A stretch of 64,000 nucleotides of DNA from Streptomyces sp. V4I2 (GTDB lineage: Bacteria > Actinomycetota > Actinomycetes > Streptomycetales > Streptomycetaceae): the NCBI RefSeq assembly GCF_030817655.1, contig NZ_JAUSZM010000003.1, positions 3,348,001-3,412,000 on the forward strand. The letters are read 5' to 3'. Positions 26,486-37,138 of this stretch are shown piece by piece. The position numbers were made by a program, and so were the translations under genes. Numbering within the stretch: position 1 is the stretch's first letter; each line of letters opens with the position of its first letter. Below the pieces are notes generated by a model. It saw only the letters and a program-made list of their open reading frames with translations. It was not told where the DNA came from and made no database searches.

Positions 26486-27616
26486 TCAGGCGCGGGCGGC
26501 GGCGACGGGCTCCGACTCGGCTTCCTGTGCCTCCAGTTCGCGCACGAGAGGGAGCACGCGCTTGCCGAAGTACTCGACCTCCTCCAGGTAGTGCAGGAAG
26601 CCGAGAAGGACGAGGTCGACGCCGAGCCGCTTGTAGGCGACGATCCGCTCGGCGATCTGCTCGGGCGTGCCGATCAGGCCCGTACGGAAGCCGTCGTTGT
26701 ACTGGACCAGGTCCTCGAAGCTGGAGTCCTGCCACATGCCCTTGCCGTCGGCGGTGGACGGGCCGGCCTGCTGGACGGCGCCGCGGAAGCCGTGGACCGC
26801 CTCGGTGTTGGCCTTGGCGACGATCTCGCGGAGCGTGTCGCGGGCCTCGGCCTCGGTGTCACGGGCGATGAGGAAACCGTTGAGGCCGAACTTCGGTGCC
26901 GCACGGCCCACTCGGGCGGCCGAGGCGCGGACGTCGTTGATCTGCTCGGTGACGCCGTCGAAGTCCTTGCCGTTGCTGAAGTACCAGTCGGAGACGCGGC
27001 CCGCCATGGCTCGGGCGGCGGTGGAGTTGCCGCCCTGGAAGATCTCCGGGTGCGGGCGCTCGGGGGTGTTCAGCGGCTTGGGCTTGAGGGAGAAGTCGCG
27101 CAACCGGTAGAAGTCACCGGCGAGTTCGGTGTGGTCCTCGGTCCAGATTTTGCGCAGGGCGCTGATGAACTCCTCCGAGCGCCGGTAGCGCTCGTCGTGC
27201 TCCAGCCAGGGCTCGCCGAGGGCGGTGAACTCGCCCTTGAACCAGCCGCTGACGACGTTGACGGCGAAGCGGCCGTTCGACAAGTGGTCGGCGGTGGCGC
27301 CGAGTTTGGCGAGGACGCCGGGGTGCCACAGGCCTGGGTGGACGGCGGCGATGACCTTGAGCCGCTGGGTGGCGAGCAGCAGGGCGAGGCTGAAGCTGGT
27401 CGACTCGTGCTGGAACTCGGCGCCGTAGCTGGCCATGTAGCGGACCTGGCTGAGGGCGTAGTCGAAGCCGTTGTTCTCGGCGAGGACGGCGAGTTCGCGG
27501 TTGTAGTCGTAGCCCCAGTCGGTGCGCTGCTCGATGGTGCTGGTGACCAGGCCGCCGCTGACGTTCGGCACCCAGTAGGCGAATCGGACGGGATCGGGTC
27601 CAGGAGATGCGGGCAT
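26486..27616 (-). CDS. sfnG: Dimethylsulfone monooxygenase
   Basis: 376 aa FMNH2-dependent luciferase-fold enzyme that cleaves dimethylsulfone to methanesulfinate and formaldehyde. The N-terminus FAYWVPNVSGGLVTSTIEQR and the stretch NVVSGWFKGEFTALGEPWLE are strongly SfnG-like, close to SsuD. The ATG at 27616 is preceded by GGAG at a 5-base spacing. It is first in the operon sfnG - DszC-like - flavin reductase and lies behind a cysteine-rich leader peptide. Confidence 0.9.
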   Translation of the reverse strand: MPASPGPDPVRFAYWVPNVSGGLVTSTIEQRTDWGYDYNRELAVLAENNGFDYALSQVRYMASYGAEFQHESTSFSLALLLATQRLKVIAAVHPGLWHPGVLAKLGATADHLSNGRFAVNVVSGWFKGEFTALGEPWLEHDERYRRSEEFISALRKIWTEDHTELAGDFYRLRDFSLKPKPLNTPERPHPEIFQGGNSTAARAMAGRVSDWYFSNGKDFDGVTEQINDVRASAARVGRAAPKFGLNGFLIARDTEAEARDTLREIVAKANTEAVHGFRGAVQQAGPSTADGKGMWQDSSFEDLVQYNDGFRTGLIGTPEQIAERIVAYKRLGVDLVLLGFLHYLEEVEYFGKRVLPLVRELEAQEAESEPVAAARA

Positions 27617-27772
27617 GGAAACTCCAGGCGGGAGAATGCTGCTGCGGGCAGGACGAATGAGCTCCTGGGGAATTCAGGCACGCTGGAGCGGCGTTCCCGG
27701 GAAAGTCGTCATCGCGACAGAAATCGACCGGGATCGGAATTCACAGAAGGAGATCGCAGACGGAGCGAGTGT

Positions 27773-27785
27773 GAGGGTTTCCCTC
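27773..27785 (-). terminator. Hairpin between leader peptide and sfnG
   Basis: GAGGG-TTT-CCCTC forms a 5-bp stem about 20 bases after the leader-peptide stop and ~155 bases before sfnG. It is a candidate attenuator or anti-attenuator arm. Confidence 0.4.
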
Positions 27786-27804
27786 GGAGGCTCAGCTGGT
27801 GCGC

Positions 27805-27885
27805 TCAGGCCCGACAGCGACAGCAGGAGCTGGAGACACGCGCGAGGTCGACGTGGCGTCGACGCGTGAGGTCCTGTCGCTTCAT
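27805..27885 (-). CDS. Cysteine-rich leader peptide of the sfnG operon
   Basis: 26 aa peptide with the core RRRHVDLARVSSSCCRCRA. It belongs to a family of tiny actinobacterial leader peptides with R-R-H-V/I-D-L/F-G/A followed by one or more Cys, found before sulfur genes. Here three Cys codons (CC-R-C) come right before the stop. When charged tRNA-Cys is scarce, ribosomes would stall there and change folding of the downstream RNA. It lies ~190 bases upstream of sfnG on the same strand; a -35/-10-like pair (TTGACC, TTCTAT) precedes it. Confidence 0.8.
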   Translation of the reverse strand: MKRQDLTRRRHVDLARVSSSCCRCRA

Positions 27886-28022
27886 GTCACCGATAGAACC
27901 AGTGGAGAGTCCTGCCGGTCAAGAATTCCTGGCCGTGATTCCACATCCTGAGAGTCGGTATTCATGAGGTTGTGACAGGGTTTCCCTTGAACTCGCCACG
28001 GGACGGGCGCCAGTCTCCTGTC

Positions 28023-28931
28023 GTGCGCATCGAACAGCTGGAATACATCGCCGCCGTCACCCGGTTCGGTTCGCTACGGCGCGCCGCGGAGGAACTGCAT
28101 CTGTCCCAGCCCGCGCTCAGCGAGACCGTCCGCAATCTGGAGCGCGAGCTGGGCGTGGATCTGCTGGAGCGCAAGCGGTCCGGGGCGAAGATCAGCGACG
28201 AGGGCCGGGAGCTGCTGCCGCACATCATGAGTGTGCTGGACGCTGTCGACCGGCTGCGCGGCGCGGCCGACGACCAGCACCGCGTCAGCCGCATGGTCCG
28301 GCTCGGCACGGTCAACACGGCCACTGTCCCGCTGGTCATCCCGACCGTGCGTGAGTTCCGGGCCGCACACCCGGTCACGCAGGTCGAGTTGGTGGGCGTG
28401 CAACAGAGCGAGATCCACCGTGGGCTGCTGGAGGGCGCGTTCGACCTGGGGCTGGTGAACTACCTCCGGGGCGACGACATGCCGCCCGGCTTCGAGACCA
28501 CCGAGCTCCTGCGCGGCCGCCCCGTGGTGTGCGTGCGCCCTGACAGTCCGCTGGCGGCCCTGGATGCGGTGGACACGGACAGCCTCCTGGCCGAGCCGCT
28601 GGTCGTCATGCGGTCCGGCTATGTCATGCATCGTTTCCTGCACCGTCTGCTCCGCGGCCGGACACCGGTCTTCTCGTACTCCACCGATGGCGCGGAGATG
28701 GGCAAGCTGATGGTCGCCGAGGGACTGGGCGCCACGGTGCTGCCGGACTTCAGCGTGGTCGGCGACCCGCTGGAACGGCGAGGCACGATCACCGTGCGGC
28801 CGCTCGCGGAGGACGGAACCGAGGTACTGCTGGTCCTGCAGCGCCGGCATTCCGGTTCCGTCCCCAAGGCCGTCCGCGATCTGCACGAGCTGTTCGTGCG
28901 CAACGCCCGTGCGTACCGGGCCGCTTCGTGA
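28023..28931 (+). CDS. LysR-family transcriptional regulator
   Basis: 302 aa from GTG 28023 (a start at GTG 27972 would add 17 residues). The N-terminal winged helix MRIEQLEYIAAVTRFGSLRR plus AAEELHLSQPALSETVRNLE is unmistakable, and the effector domain follows. It is divergent from the sfnG leader and operon across ~140 bases, so control of sfnG or of itself is likely. Confidence 0.88.
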   Translation: MRIEQLEYIAAVTRFGSLRRAAEELHLSQPALSETVRNLERELGVDLLERKRSGAKISDEGRELLPHIMSVLDAVDRLRGAADDQHRVSRMVRLGTVNTATVPLVIPTVREFRAAHPVTQVELVGVQQSEIHRGLLEGAFDLGLVNYLRGDDMPPGFETTELLRGRPVVCVRPDSPLAALDAVDTDSLLAEPLVVMRSGYVMHRFLHRLLRGRTPVFSYSTDGAEMGKLMVAEGLGATVLPDFSVVGDPLERRGTITVRPLAEDGTEVLLVLQRRHSGSVPKAVRDLHELFVRNARAYRAAS

Positions 28932-28946
28932 TGGAGGTCCTGTGCC

Positions 28947-29873
28947 TCAGCTGTTCGCCAGCTCCCCGAGCAGCTTCCAGGTGCGGCGCCGGTCCGCCTC
29001 ACCTCCCAGGTCGGTCGCGGTGAACACCACCTCCGTCGCCCCGGCCTCGCGGTAACGCCGCACCTCGGCGGCGACGGTCTCCTCGTCGCCGATCACGGCC
29101 AGATCGGCGGCCCGGGTGCCGCCGGAGAGCCCGATGACGCGCTGGTAGGAAGGGAACTGCTCGTAGAACGCGAGCTTCTCGGTCGCGGTCTCCCGCACGG
29201 CCTCGGCGTCCGCGGTGACCACGCCGGGGACGAACGCCACGATGCGCGGCGCCGGCCGGCCCGCCGACTGTGCCGCGGCGGTGACGGCCGGGACGATGTG
29301 CTCGGCCAGGGCACGCGGCCCGGCCAGCAACGGAAGGATTCCGTCCGCGAGTTCGCCGGAGACGCGCAGCGCCTGCGGCGCCATGGCGGCAACCAGGATC
29401 GGCACCGGCGGCTCGGCGCCCGGCACCGCCGCCGGCAGCGGTGTGGTGGCTGTCAGCAGCTCGCCGTGGAAGTCGGCGCTGCCCGTCTCCACCAGCTGGC
29501 GCAGGGCGGTGAGGAACTCCCGGAGCCGGGCGATGGGGCGCTCGTACGGGATGCCGAAGCCGGTCTCGGTCAGGTTCTTGGTGCCGAGCGCGAGCCCGAG
29601 GTGGTAACGGCCGCCGGTCGCGGCCTGGGCCGTCTGGGCCTGACTGGAGACCAGCAGCGGATGGCGGCCGAAGACGGGGATCGCGGCGGTCCCGACATGC
29701 AGCCCGGGCACCTCGCGGCCGACGATCGCGGCAAGTGACGGAGAGTCGTACGAGAAGGTCTGCCCGAACCACGCGGAACGCAGTCCAGCCTCGTGGGCCT
29801 CCCTCGCGAGCTGCACCGTCGTGTCGATCCGGTGCTGGTAAGCGGTCGAGTAGAGCGTCACTCCGATGGTCAT
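28947..29873 (-). CDS. LLM-class F420-dependent oxidoreductase
   Basis: 308 aa luciferase-fold enzyme. MTIGVTLYSTAYQHRIDTTV, EAGLRSAWFGQTFSYDS, GGRYHLGLALGTKNLTE and the SGELADGILPLLAGPRALAE segment match the F420-dependent group. It converges with the LysR gene (15-base gap). The ATG at 29873 lacks a strong ribosome site; in-frame ATGs 18 or more bases upstream are alternatives. Substrate unknown. Confidence 0.82.
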   Translation of the reverse strand: MTIGVTLYSTAYQHRIDTTVQLAREAHEAGLRSAWFGQTFSYDSPSLAAIVGREVPGLHVGTAAIPVFGRHPLLVSSQAQTAQAATGGRYHLGLALGTKNLTETGFGIPYERPIARLREFLTALRQLVETGSADFHGELLTATTPLPAAVPGAEPPVPILVAAMAPQALRVSGELADGILPLLAGPRALAEHIVPAVTAAAQSAGRPAPRIVAFVPGVVTADAEAVRETATEKLAFYEQFPSYQRVIGLSGGTRAADLAVIGDEETVAAEVRRYREAGATEVVFTATDLGGEADRRRTWKLLGELANS

Positions 29874-30160
29874 ACACAGGGCAACCGGCATGCGCGCGAC
29901 GGGCATTCCTGTCTGCGTATGACAAGCTCGTGGCGGCCTCGTAACGGACGGTACCGCGCCCCGGCGAGGTGTCACCGTCGCAGTACCGGACGACCGGTGG
30001 GCGGGCGCTGCCGAGCACCGGGCCGGCCCGGAGGCGAGTTCGGTGCGAGCAGCACGCGGTCGGCGCAGGACACCGGCCTGGCGTATTGATATGACGGCCA
30101 CGCAAATCGTTCGCCGGGGCGGCAAGCACCTCCCGCGGCAGGTGACGGAGGAATGATCCC

Positions 30161-30664
30161 GTGCTCATCGTCATGGGCGGCCTGCCCGGTGCCGGGAAGA
30201 CCACGCTCGCCCGTCTCCTGGCGGCCCGGATCGGTGCGGTCCACCTGCGGGTCGACACCATCGAGCAGGCGATCGTCCGTTCCGGGACGGCCCGGCACCC
30301 GGTCGGTCCCGTGGGGTACGCCGTCGGTTACGCCTTGGCCGAGGAGCATCTGGGGCAGGGGCTGACCGTGATCGCGGAATCCGTCAATCCGCTGAGCGTG
30401 ACGCGTGCCGCCTGGCGTGCCACGGCCCTCGGTGCGGGTGTGCCGGTCGTCGAGGTGGAAGTGATGTGCTCCGATCCGGCGGAGCACCGGCGCCGCGTGA
30501 CCTCGCGGTCGGTCGACATTCCGGATCTGCCCCTGCCGGACTGGCAGCAGGTCGTCGATCGGGAGTACGAGCCGTGGGACCGCGAGCGCGTCGTCGTCGA
30601 CACCGCGGGACAGAGCCCGCAGCAGTCACTGGCTGTGCTCCTCCGTGGCCTCGAACCGCGCTGA
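30161..30664 (+). CDS. AAA-family P-loop kinase-like protein
   Basis: 167 aa. Walker A GLPGAGKTT at residues 7-15, then VDTIEQAIVRSG and AESVNPLSVTRAAW, with SDPAEHRRRVTSR, as in small zeta-toxin/shikimate-kinase-like AAA_33 proteins that phosphorylate small molecules. The GTG start follows GGAGG at a 9-base spacing. It stands alone, so no substrate can be proposed. Confidence 0.8.
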   Translation: MLIVMGGLPGAGKTTLARLLAARIGAVHLRVDTIEQAIVRSGTARHPVGPVGYAVGYALAEEHLGQGLTVIAESVNPLSVTRAAWRATALGAGVPVVEVEVMCSDPAEHRRRVTSRSVDIPDLPLPDWQQVVDREYEPWDRERVVVDTAGQSPQQSLAVLLRGLEPR

Positions 30665-30704
30665 CCGAGACGTGGCGGCTGCGCGGCGCGCGGCCTCGAA
30701 GGAG

Positions 30705-31224
30705 TCACCCGCGGCGGCGCCATTCCTCCGCGAGCAGTTCGTACGACCGGACCCGGTCGGCGTGGTCGTGAGTGATCGTCGTGATGAGCAACTCGTCCGC
30801 ACCGGTGGCCTCTTGGAGCTGTTCCAGCTGGTCGGCCACCCGGGCCGGTGAGCCGACGAACTGGGTGTCGACGCGGTCCTGTACGAGGACGCGGTCCGCG
30901 TCGCTCCACGCGTGGGCGCGCGCCTCCTCGGGTGTCGGGAACGCGATGGCGCCTTCGGCGGTGCGGATGCTGCGGACCCGCAGGAGAGGGATCGTCGTCC
31001 GGCGGCGCAGAGTGAAGGCGATCGACTCGTACAGCCGAATCGCCCTCGGTTGGTCGCGGTGGCGTGCAGGAAAGGGTGTCACCACGGTCGCGGACACCCG
31101 CCGCGACGGCACGTACGAGTCGGGTCGCCAGGCCACGGCCACGGTGCGCCGGGTCGGTGCAGACGGCGCTGGTCTCCGTCCGCCGGGCACCCGTAGCCTC
31201 CCCCAGCCTTCGGAGTGCCCCCAT
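30705..31224 (-). pseudogene. Chimeric remnant: GNAT acetyltransferase joined to a luciferase-like C-terminus
   Basis: The upstream part reads AVCTDPAHRGRGLATRLV (acetyl-CoA loop of a GNAT domain), then needs two frame changes to give FLHATATN and RAIRLYESIAFTLRRR, the end of the same domain. It runs straight into AFPTPEEARAHAW, TQFVGSPARVADQLEQL and TGADELLITTITHDHADR, the C-terminal ~85 residues of a luciferase-like flavin monooxygenase. Neither half is complete, so this is a deletion junction followed by frameshifts. Confidence 0.75.
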
Positions 31225-31390
31225 CTCGCTTCGCTCGGCAAAGCAAGCGGGCGTGTGGGTTGGCCAGTGCGGCCCAGACAGCGTTGTCCAGGACGCGCGT
31301 GCTCCGGATGCGAAGACGGGCCGGGGCGGTCGCGCCTCGCACGGGGCAGATGAGGGCGCGGAGGCCGTGCGTCTCCGCGCCCTGGACCGG

Positions 31391-32374
31391 CTACTTGTTG
31401 GTCTTGGGCAGGCCGGGCGGGTTGATCTCCGACTTGGTCACGGCCTCGTCGGACAGGCCCCAGCGCCCCAGCACCTTCGCGTACGTCCCGTTGTCGATGA
31501 TGTGGTTGAGGGCGTCGGCGAGCGGCTTGACCAGGCCGCTGTCCTTCTTGGTCGTTGCGGCGATGAGGCCCTGGAGGGTGGCACCGGCGCCGGAGTAGGT
31601 CCCGACGACCTCGGTCTTGCCGGTGGTGGCCGCGTGGTAGGCGGCGGTGGGGTTGGGGCCGAGGTAGAGGTCGATGCGGCCGGACTGGAGGGCGAGGTAG
31701 GTGTCGCTGTCGTTCTGGTAGTACTTGATGTTCACCGGCTTTCGGCCGGCCTTCTCGTTCTCCTTGCTCCACTCGATGAGCAGTTTCTCCTGGTTGGTGC
31801 CGCTGCCCACGGCGACCGTCCTGCCCGCCACGTCCTCGGGTCCGGTGATCTTCAGGCCGCTGCCCTTCTTCGCCTCGAAGCCCAGGTTGTCCTCGCGGTA
31901 GGTGGCGAAGTCGTACTTCTCCTTGCGTTCCTCGGTGACCGTGATGTTGCTGAGGCCGGCGTCGTACTTGGCGCTGTCGAGGCCGACGAAGATGTTCTCC
32001 CAGGAGACGGTGTTGATGTGCGGCTTGAGGCCGAGGACGTTTGCGACCAGGTAGGCGATGTCGGGCTCAACGCCGATGACGGTCTTGTTGTCGGTGGCGT
32101 GGAAGGTCAGCGGCGCGGCGGAGCCGGACGAGGCGACCAGCTCCAGGGTGCCTCTCTTGCGAATCTTCTCCGGGACCTCGGCGGCTATGGAGTCGACCTT
32201 GCCGGTGGTGATGCGGTTCTGGTCGGCGCTGATGTTGATCTTCGTCTTGGCGCCCGACGTGTCCGCGACCTCGGTGGTGCCGCCGTCGGTGGGGTTGCTG
32301 CAGGCGGCGAGGACAAGGGCGGTGGCGAGTCCGAGCGCGGCTGCGGTGGTACGGCGGGCGAGGGTGGTGGACAC
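31391..32374 (-). CDS. Polar amino-acid-type ABC substrate-binding lipoprotein
   Basis: 327 aa. Signal peptide with lipobox LAAC. SBP_bac_3 fold: KIRKRGTLELVASSGSAAP, VIGVEPDIAYLVANVLGL, KYDAGLSNITVTEERKEKY and YLALQSGRIDLYLGPN. It is last in a six-gene operon headed by an SsuD-like monooxygenase and carries the second binding protein of that importer. Cystine or another sulfur amino acid is a reasonable guess for the ligand because of the context. Confidence 0.87.
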   Translation of the reverse strand: MSTTLARRTTAAALGLATALVLAACSNPTDGGTTEVADTSGAKTKINISADQNRITTGKVDSIAAEVPEKIRKRGTLELVASSGSAAPLTFHATDNKTVIGVEPDIAYLVANVLGLKPHINTVSWENIFVGLDSAKYDAGLSNITVTEERKEKYDFATYREDNLGFEAKKGSGLKITGPEDVAGRTVAVGSGTNQEKLLIEWSKENEKAGRKPVNIKYYQNDSDTYLALQSGRIDLYLGPNPTAAYHAATTGKTEVVGTYSGAGATLQGLIAATTKKDSGLVKPLADALNHIIDNGTYAKVLGRWGLSDEAVTKSEINPPGLPKTNK

Positions 32375-32409
32375 GGTCGTTCTCCTTGTGTGAAACGGGT
32401 GAGGGGCGG

Positions 32410-33170
<761 letters not shown>

Positions 33171-33174
<4 letters not shown>

Positions 33175-34202
33175 CGGCTGTCTCCCAGGGGTCCAGTGGT
33201 CTTCAGGGGTACGACGGGCTGGTTGCGCTGGGCCGCGGCCGCGCGCAGGGTGCGCACGAAGCGCCGGGCGCGCTGGAACGGGGTGGGCGGCGGGGTGCGG
33301 TTGGCGCCCCGGGCGTAGCGGCGCTCCACGTAGTACTGGGCGACCGACAGCAGGGAGGTGAGGACGACGTACCAGGCGGTGGCGACCAGCAGCAGCGGGA
33401 TCACGCGGCCGGTGCGGCCGTAGATGACCTGCACCTGGTAGAAGAGCTCGCCGATGGACATCACGTAGACCACCGAGGTGCCCTTCAGCAGGCCGATGAT
33501 CTCGTTGCCGGCCGTGGGCAGGATGGCGCGCATGGCCTGCGGCAGCACGATCCGGCGGATCTGCCGCAGCCGAGGGATGCCCAGGGCGGCGGCTGCCTCC
33601 AGTTGCCCGTGGTCGACCGAGATGACGCCGCCCCGGACGATCTCGGCGGCGTAGGCGGCCTGATGCAGCGTCAGCCCGATGATCGCGGCACCCATGGTGC
33701 CGATGACGCTGTTGCTGTCGACGGACCAGAACACCGGGCCGAAGGGGATGCCGAAGCCCAACCTCTCGTACAGCGCGCTGAGGTTGAACCAGAACACCAG
33801 CTGGACGATCATCGGGATCGACCGGAAGATCCAGATGTAGGTCCAGGCGACGGTCTGCAGCACCGGGCTGCGCGACAGCCGCATGAAGGCCAGCACGGTG
33901 CCGAGGAGGAAGCCCAGCACGGTGGCGTACGCGGTGAGCTGGAGGGTCACCCACACCGCCTGCACGATCGTCTCGGACAGGACGTAGTCGCGGAAGACAC
34001 CCCATTCCCACACAGGGTTGTTCGCCAGTCCGTGCACGAACTGGGCGACCAGCACGATCACGGCCAGGGCCGCCGCCCACCGGGCGTAGTGGCGGGCGGG
34101 GACGACCTTGAGAGAGGCCGGATCGTCGGGGGCGGGTGGTGCTTCGGGGCGGGTGCCCAAAGAGGCCGCGCCGGGCGGGGCGGCGTCGGTGGTGGATGCC
34201 AT
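33171..34202 (-). CDS. ABC permease, polar amino-acid type
   Basis: 343 aa. HEQRO-type permease: ~70-residue N-terminal extension, then [40 protein letters not shown] and the EAA loop [20 protein letters not shown]. It forms the channel for the two binding proteins flanking the permease-ATPase pair. It is clearly paralogous to the permease at 37437-38444. Confidence 0.9.
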
Positions 34203-34223
34203 GGTGATGTCCCTGCTCGACTC

Positions 34224-35180
34224 TTACGTGTGTTCAGGCGGGTTGATCCGCGACGTCTCGATCGCGGAGGCGGAGGTGCCCCACTTCTTGAGGATCCGGG
34301 CGTAGGTGCCGTCCTTGATCAGCTCATTGACGGCGGCCTGGAAGGCCTTGGTGAGCGGGGAACCCTTCTTGAAGGCGAAGCCGACGTCGAGGCGGTGGAA
34401 CTCACCGAGGAAGGCGGTCTGCGACGCGGACTGTGCCGCCTGGTACCGCAGGCCGTTGATCGTCGACATGATCACGTCGATCCGGCCCTGCTGGAGCGCG
34501 GTGAGAGTCGCCGCGTTCTCTGAGTAGACCTTCACGTCGTACGGCTTCTTGCCCGCCTTCGCGCACACCCCCTTCTGCGCGGTGAGGGTCGCCTCGAAGG
34601 TGGTGCCGGCGCCGGTACCGATGGTCAGCCCGCACAGTTGCGTGAGGTCGGTGACCTTGTCGCCGAGCGCCGTGTTGCCCTTCTTCACCGCGAAGCCCTG
34701 GCCGTCGTTGACATAGGTGACGAAATCGATGGTCTTCAGGCGCTCGGTGGTGACCCCGAAGTTGCCGGTGCCGAAGTCGTACTTGCCACTTCCGAGGGCG
34801 GGCAGGATCGTCTCGAAGGACGCGTCCTGCCGCTCCAGCTCGACGCCGAGGACCTTGGCCACCGCGTCGGCGAGGTCGATGTCCTGACCTGCGGGCGCCT
34901 TGTCCGTACCGTTCGGGTAGTAGGCCCCCGGCGGGAACCCGATCGAGCTTCCGACGCGCAGCGTGCCCGCCTTGCGCACGTCCGCGGGCAGCAGGGCGGC
35001 GACGGAATCCACCGTGCGTACGGCGGCGACCGGGTCGTCGGTCGGCGCGGGAGAGGCCTGAGCTCCCACCGCCGCCGTGCCGTCGGTGTCACCGGAGCCG
35101 CAGGCGGTCAGCGCCAGCAACGGCAGCAGCGCGAGGACGGCGGCGCTGCGCAGGCGGCTTCTGATCCCGGGGAGATTCAC
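34224..35180 (-). CDS. Polar amino-acid-type ABC substrate-binding lipoprotein
   Basis: 318 aa. Lipobox LTAC after a typical signal peptide; SBP_bac_3 features [40 protein letters not shown] and [20 protein letters not shown]. Its GTG start overlaps the GNAT stop (GTGA). It is the first of the operon's two binding proteins, and its similarity to the one at 31391-32374 suggests two related ligands. Confidence 0.88.
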   Translation of the reverse strand: MNLPGIRSRLRSAAVLALLPLLALTACGSGDTDGTAAVGAQASPAPTDDPVAAVRTVDSVAALLPADVRKAGTLRVGSSIGFPPGAYYPNGTDKAPAGQDIDLADAVAKVLGVELERQDASFETILPALGSGKYDFGTGNFGVTTERLKTIDFVTYVNDGQGFAVKKGNTALGDKVTDLTQLCGLTIGTGAGTTFEATLTAQKGVCAKAGKKPYDVKVYSENAATLTALQQGRIDVIMSTINGLRYQAAQSASQTAFLGEFHRLDVGFAFKKGSPLTKAFQAAVNELIKDGTYARILKKWGTSASAIETSRINPPEHT

Positions 35181-35710
35181 AGGTCGGTGGCCTTTCCGGT
35201 GTGCGCGGTGACAGGGAGGTGCTTCTCGAACGGCAGCGGGCCGATGGATTCCGGATCGGCCCCGGTGTCGAACAGCGGCGTGTACCCGGTGGCCAGGTAC
35301 AGAGCGCGGGCCTCCGGCTGGCGGGGCCCGGTGGTCAGGTAGATCCGCCGGTAGCCGCGGGCACTCGCCTCGCGCTCCAGCTCGGCGATCACGCGGCGGG
35401 CGAGGCCGCGGCGGCGGCGGGCGGAGTGGGTCCAGATCCGCTTCAGTTCGGCCGTGGCCTCGTCGTAACGGCGGAAGGCACCGCCCGCGACGGGATCACC
35501 GCGCTCCAGCAGCAGGAGGAGCAGACCGCCGTACGACTCGGTGAACTCGTCGTCGGGATAGCGGGAGATCTCGGCGTGTGCGTCCTTGCCGTAGCGCGTC
35601 GAGTACTCGTGGCCGAGTTCGCGCAGTAGGGGTCTCACGCGCGGGTCGGAGACCGGAACATGAATGACCGTCAACTCTGCTGAAGACGGTGGTTGGGCTA
35701 CGGAAGTCAC
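35177..35710 (-). CDS. GNAT-family N-acetyltransferase
   Basis: 177 aa. The acetyl-CoA-binding region is WTHSARRRRGLARRVIAELE followed by ARGYRRIYLTTGPRQPEARA and LYLATGYTP. It overlaps both neighbours by 4 bases (GTGA each side), between the SsuD-like monooxygenase and the binding protein. GNAT genes recur in sulfur amino-acid transport operons and may acetylate S-alkyl-cysteines before cleavage; that role is inferred. Confidence 0.85.
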   Translation of the reverse strand: MTSVAQPPSSAELTVIHVPVSDPRVRPLLRELGHEYSTRYGKDAHAEISRYPDDEFTESYGGLLLLLLERGDPVAGGAFRRYDEATAELKRIWTHSARRRRGLARRVIAELEREASARGYRRIYLTTGPRQPEARALYLATGYTPLFDTGADPESIGPLPFEKHLPVTAHTGKATDL

Positions 35711-36843
35711 TCGCCCACCGCCGCGAGGTTCTGCGTGCCGCGCGCCACTCGTTCCGCGTCGCGTTTGGCGACCTCTTCGCGGACGATCGGGATCACGTAC
35801 CGGCCGAAGTCGATGGCGTCACCCAGCAGGTCGTAGCCGCGTGCGGAGAGGATGTCGACGCCGAGGTCGTAGTAGTCGAGGAGCGCCTGGGCAACCGTCT
35901 CCGGGGTGCCGACCAGGGCGTTGGAGTTGCCCGCGCCTCCGGTCGCGGCGGCGGTCGGGGTCCACAGGGCGCGGTCATAGCGCTCGCCCGACTCGGCGAT
36001 GGCGAGCAGCCGCTGCGAGCCAGTGTTTTGAGGCTCTGCGTGCCCGTTGTGGCGCTTGGTGATCGCCTCGCCGCGCTCCTTGCGGGCCTTGATCGCGCCG
36101 ACCGTGCGGTGGGCCTTCGCCCAGGCCAGCTCCTCGGTCGGGGCGATGATCGGGCGGAACGCGACCTGGACACGGGGGACGTCGGTGCGCCCCGCGGCCT
36201 TCGCGGCGGCCTTCACGTTCTCGATCTGCTCGGCGGTCTTCGCCAGGGGCTCGCCCCACAGGCAGTAGATGTCGGCCTCGGCGCCTCCGGCGGCGTACGC
36301 GGCAGGGGACGAGCCGCCGAACGAAACGTTGGGGCGGGGCTGTTGGACGGGGAAGACATCGCTGACGAAGTCGTGGAAGCGGTAGTGCTCGCCCTCGTGG
36401 TCGAAGTGCTCGTGGGTGGTCCAGATCTTCTTGATGATCCGGATGTACTCCCGGGTGCGGTCGTAGCGCTCGTCCTTGGTGAGCGTGTCGCCCTCGCGGC
36501 CCTGCTCGTGGTCGTTGCCGCCGGTGATGAAGTGCACGGTCAGCCGGCCCTCGCTGATCTGGTCGAGGGTGGCGAAGGTCTTGGCGGCGAAGGTGGGGTA
36601 CGAGACGTTGGGCCGGTGGGCCAGCAGGATCTGGAGGCGGTCCAGCCTGCTCGCGATGTACGCGGCGGCCGGTGCGGGGTCCGGCGAGCCGGAGCCGTAG
36701 GCGAACAGCACCCGGTCCCAGCCGTGGTCCTCGTGTGCTCGGGCGAGCCGGAGCGTGTACTCCTTGTCGAAGGCGGCGCCGGAGCGCGCTGTGGTTTCTG
36801 AGCCGTCATTGGTGGCGGCGATGCCGAGGAATTCCACGGGCAT
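35707..36843 (-). CDS. SsuD-like FMNH2-dependent alkanesulfonate monooxygenase
   Basis: 378 aa. Luciferase-fold flavin monooxygenase: FLGIAATNDGSE, RPNVSYPTFAAKTFATLDQI, LTVHFITGGNDHEQGREGD and VSFGGSSPAAYAAGGAEADI match SsuD-type enzymes that release sulfite from sulfonates. The ATG at 36843 is chosen because AAAGG lies 8 bases upstream. It heads the six-gene operon, which starts behind a cysteine-containing leader peptide. Confidence 0.87.
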   Translation of the reverse strand: MPVEFLGIAATNDGSETTARSGAAFDKEYTLRLARAHEDHGWDRVLFAYGSGSPDPAPAAAYIASRLDRLQILLAHRPNVSYPTFAAKTFATLDQISEGRLTVHFITGGNDHEQGREGDTLTKDERYDRTREYIRIIKKIWTTHEHFDHEGEHYRFHDFVSDVFPVQQPRPNVSFGGSSPAAYAAGGAEADIYCLWGEPLAKTAEQIENVKAAAKAAGRTDVPRVQVAFRPIIAPTEELAWAKAHRTVGAIKARKERGEAITKRHNGHAEPQNTGSQRLLAIAESGERYDRALWTPTAAATGGAGNSNALVGTPETVAQALLDYYDLGVDILSARGYDLLGDAIDFGRYVIPIVREEVAKRDAERVARGTQNLAAVGE

Positions 36844-37033
36844 GGGAGTGGCCTTTCGGAAGCGACCGCACGCAGGCATGGCGGAAACGGCTGTGCGTGG
36901 AGGCGTGGGTGACGGACCGTCAGAAGGACAGGTCGGTGCAGGCGTGACGACGCCGGGTGTCGAGAGAAGCAGCGGTGCGGCAGCGCGCGCAAAGAGGCAA
37001 ATCGGCCCGCGACGGGGTTACCGAGGGAGGGAA

Positions 37034-37051
37034 GGGCCGGTCAGACGGCCC
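37034..37051 (-). terminator. Hairpin after the SsuD-operon leader peptide
   Basis: GGGCC and GGCCC separated by 8 bases, ~10 bases beyond the leader stop at 37061. It is a candidate attenuator stem before the ssuD-like gene. Confidence 0.4.
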
Positions 37052-37060
37052 GCTGCCGAG

Positions 37061-37138
37061 TCAGGCGCAACACGCCGCGGACCACACCCGACCGAAGTCG
37101 ATGTGATCGCGCGAGACCAAGCGCTGCTGGGCATTCAT
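37061..37138 (-). CDS. Cysteine leader peptide of the SsuD-like operon
   Basis: 25 aa with the core VSRDHIDFGRVWSAACCA. It is the same family as the other three leaders in this window (R-x-H-I/V-D-F/L-G, then Cys). Two consecutive Cys codons stand next to last before the stop. It lies ~220 bases upstream of the SsuD-like gene on the same strand. The 36844-37436 interval otherwise holds only promoter sequence for the two divergent operons. Confidence 0.78.
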   Translation of the reverse strand: MNAQQRLVSRDHIDFGRVWSAACCA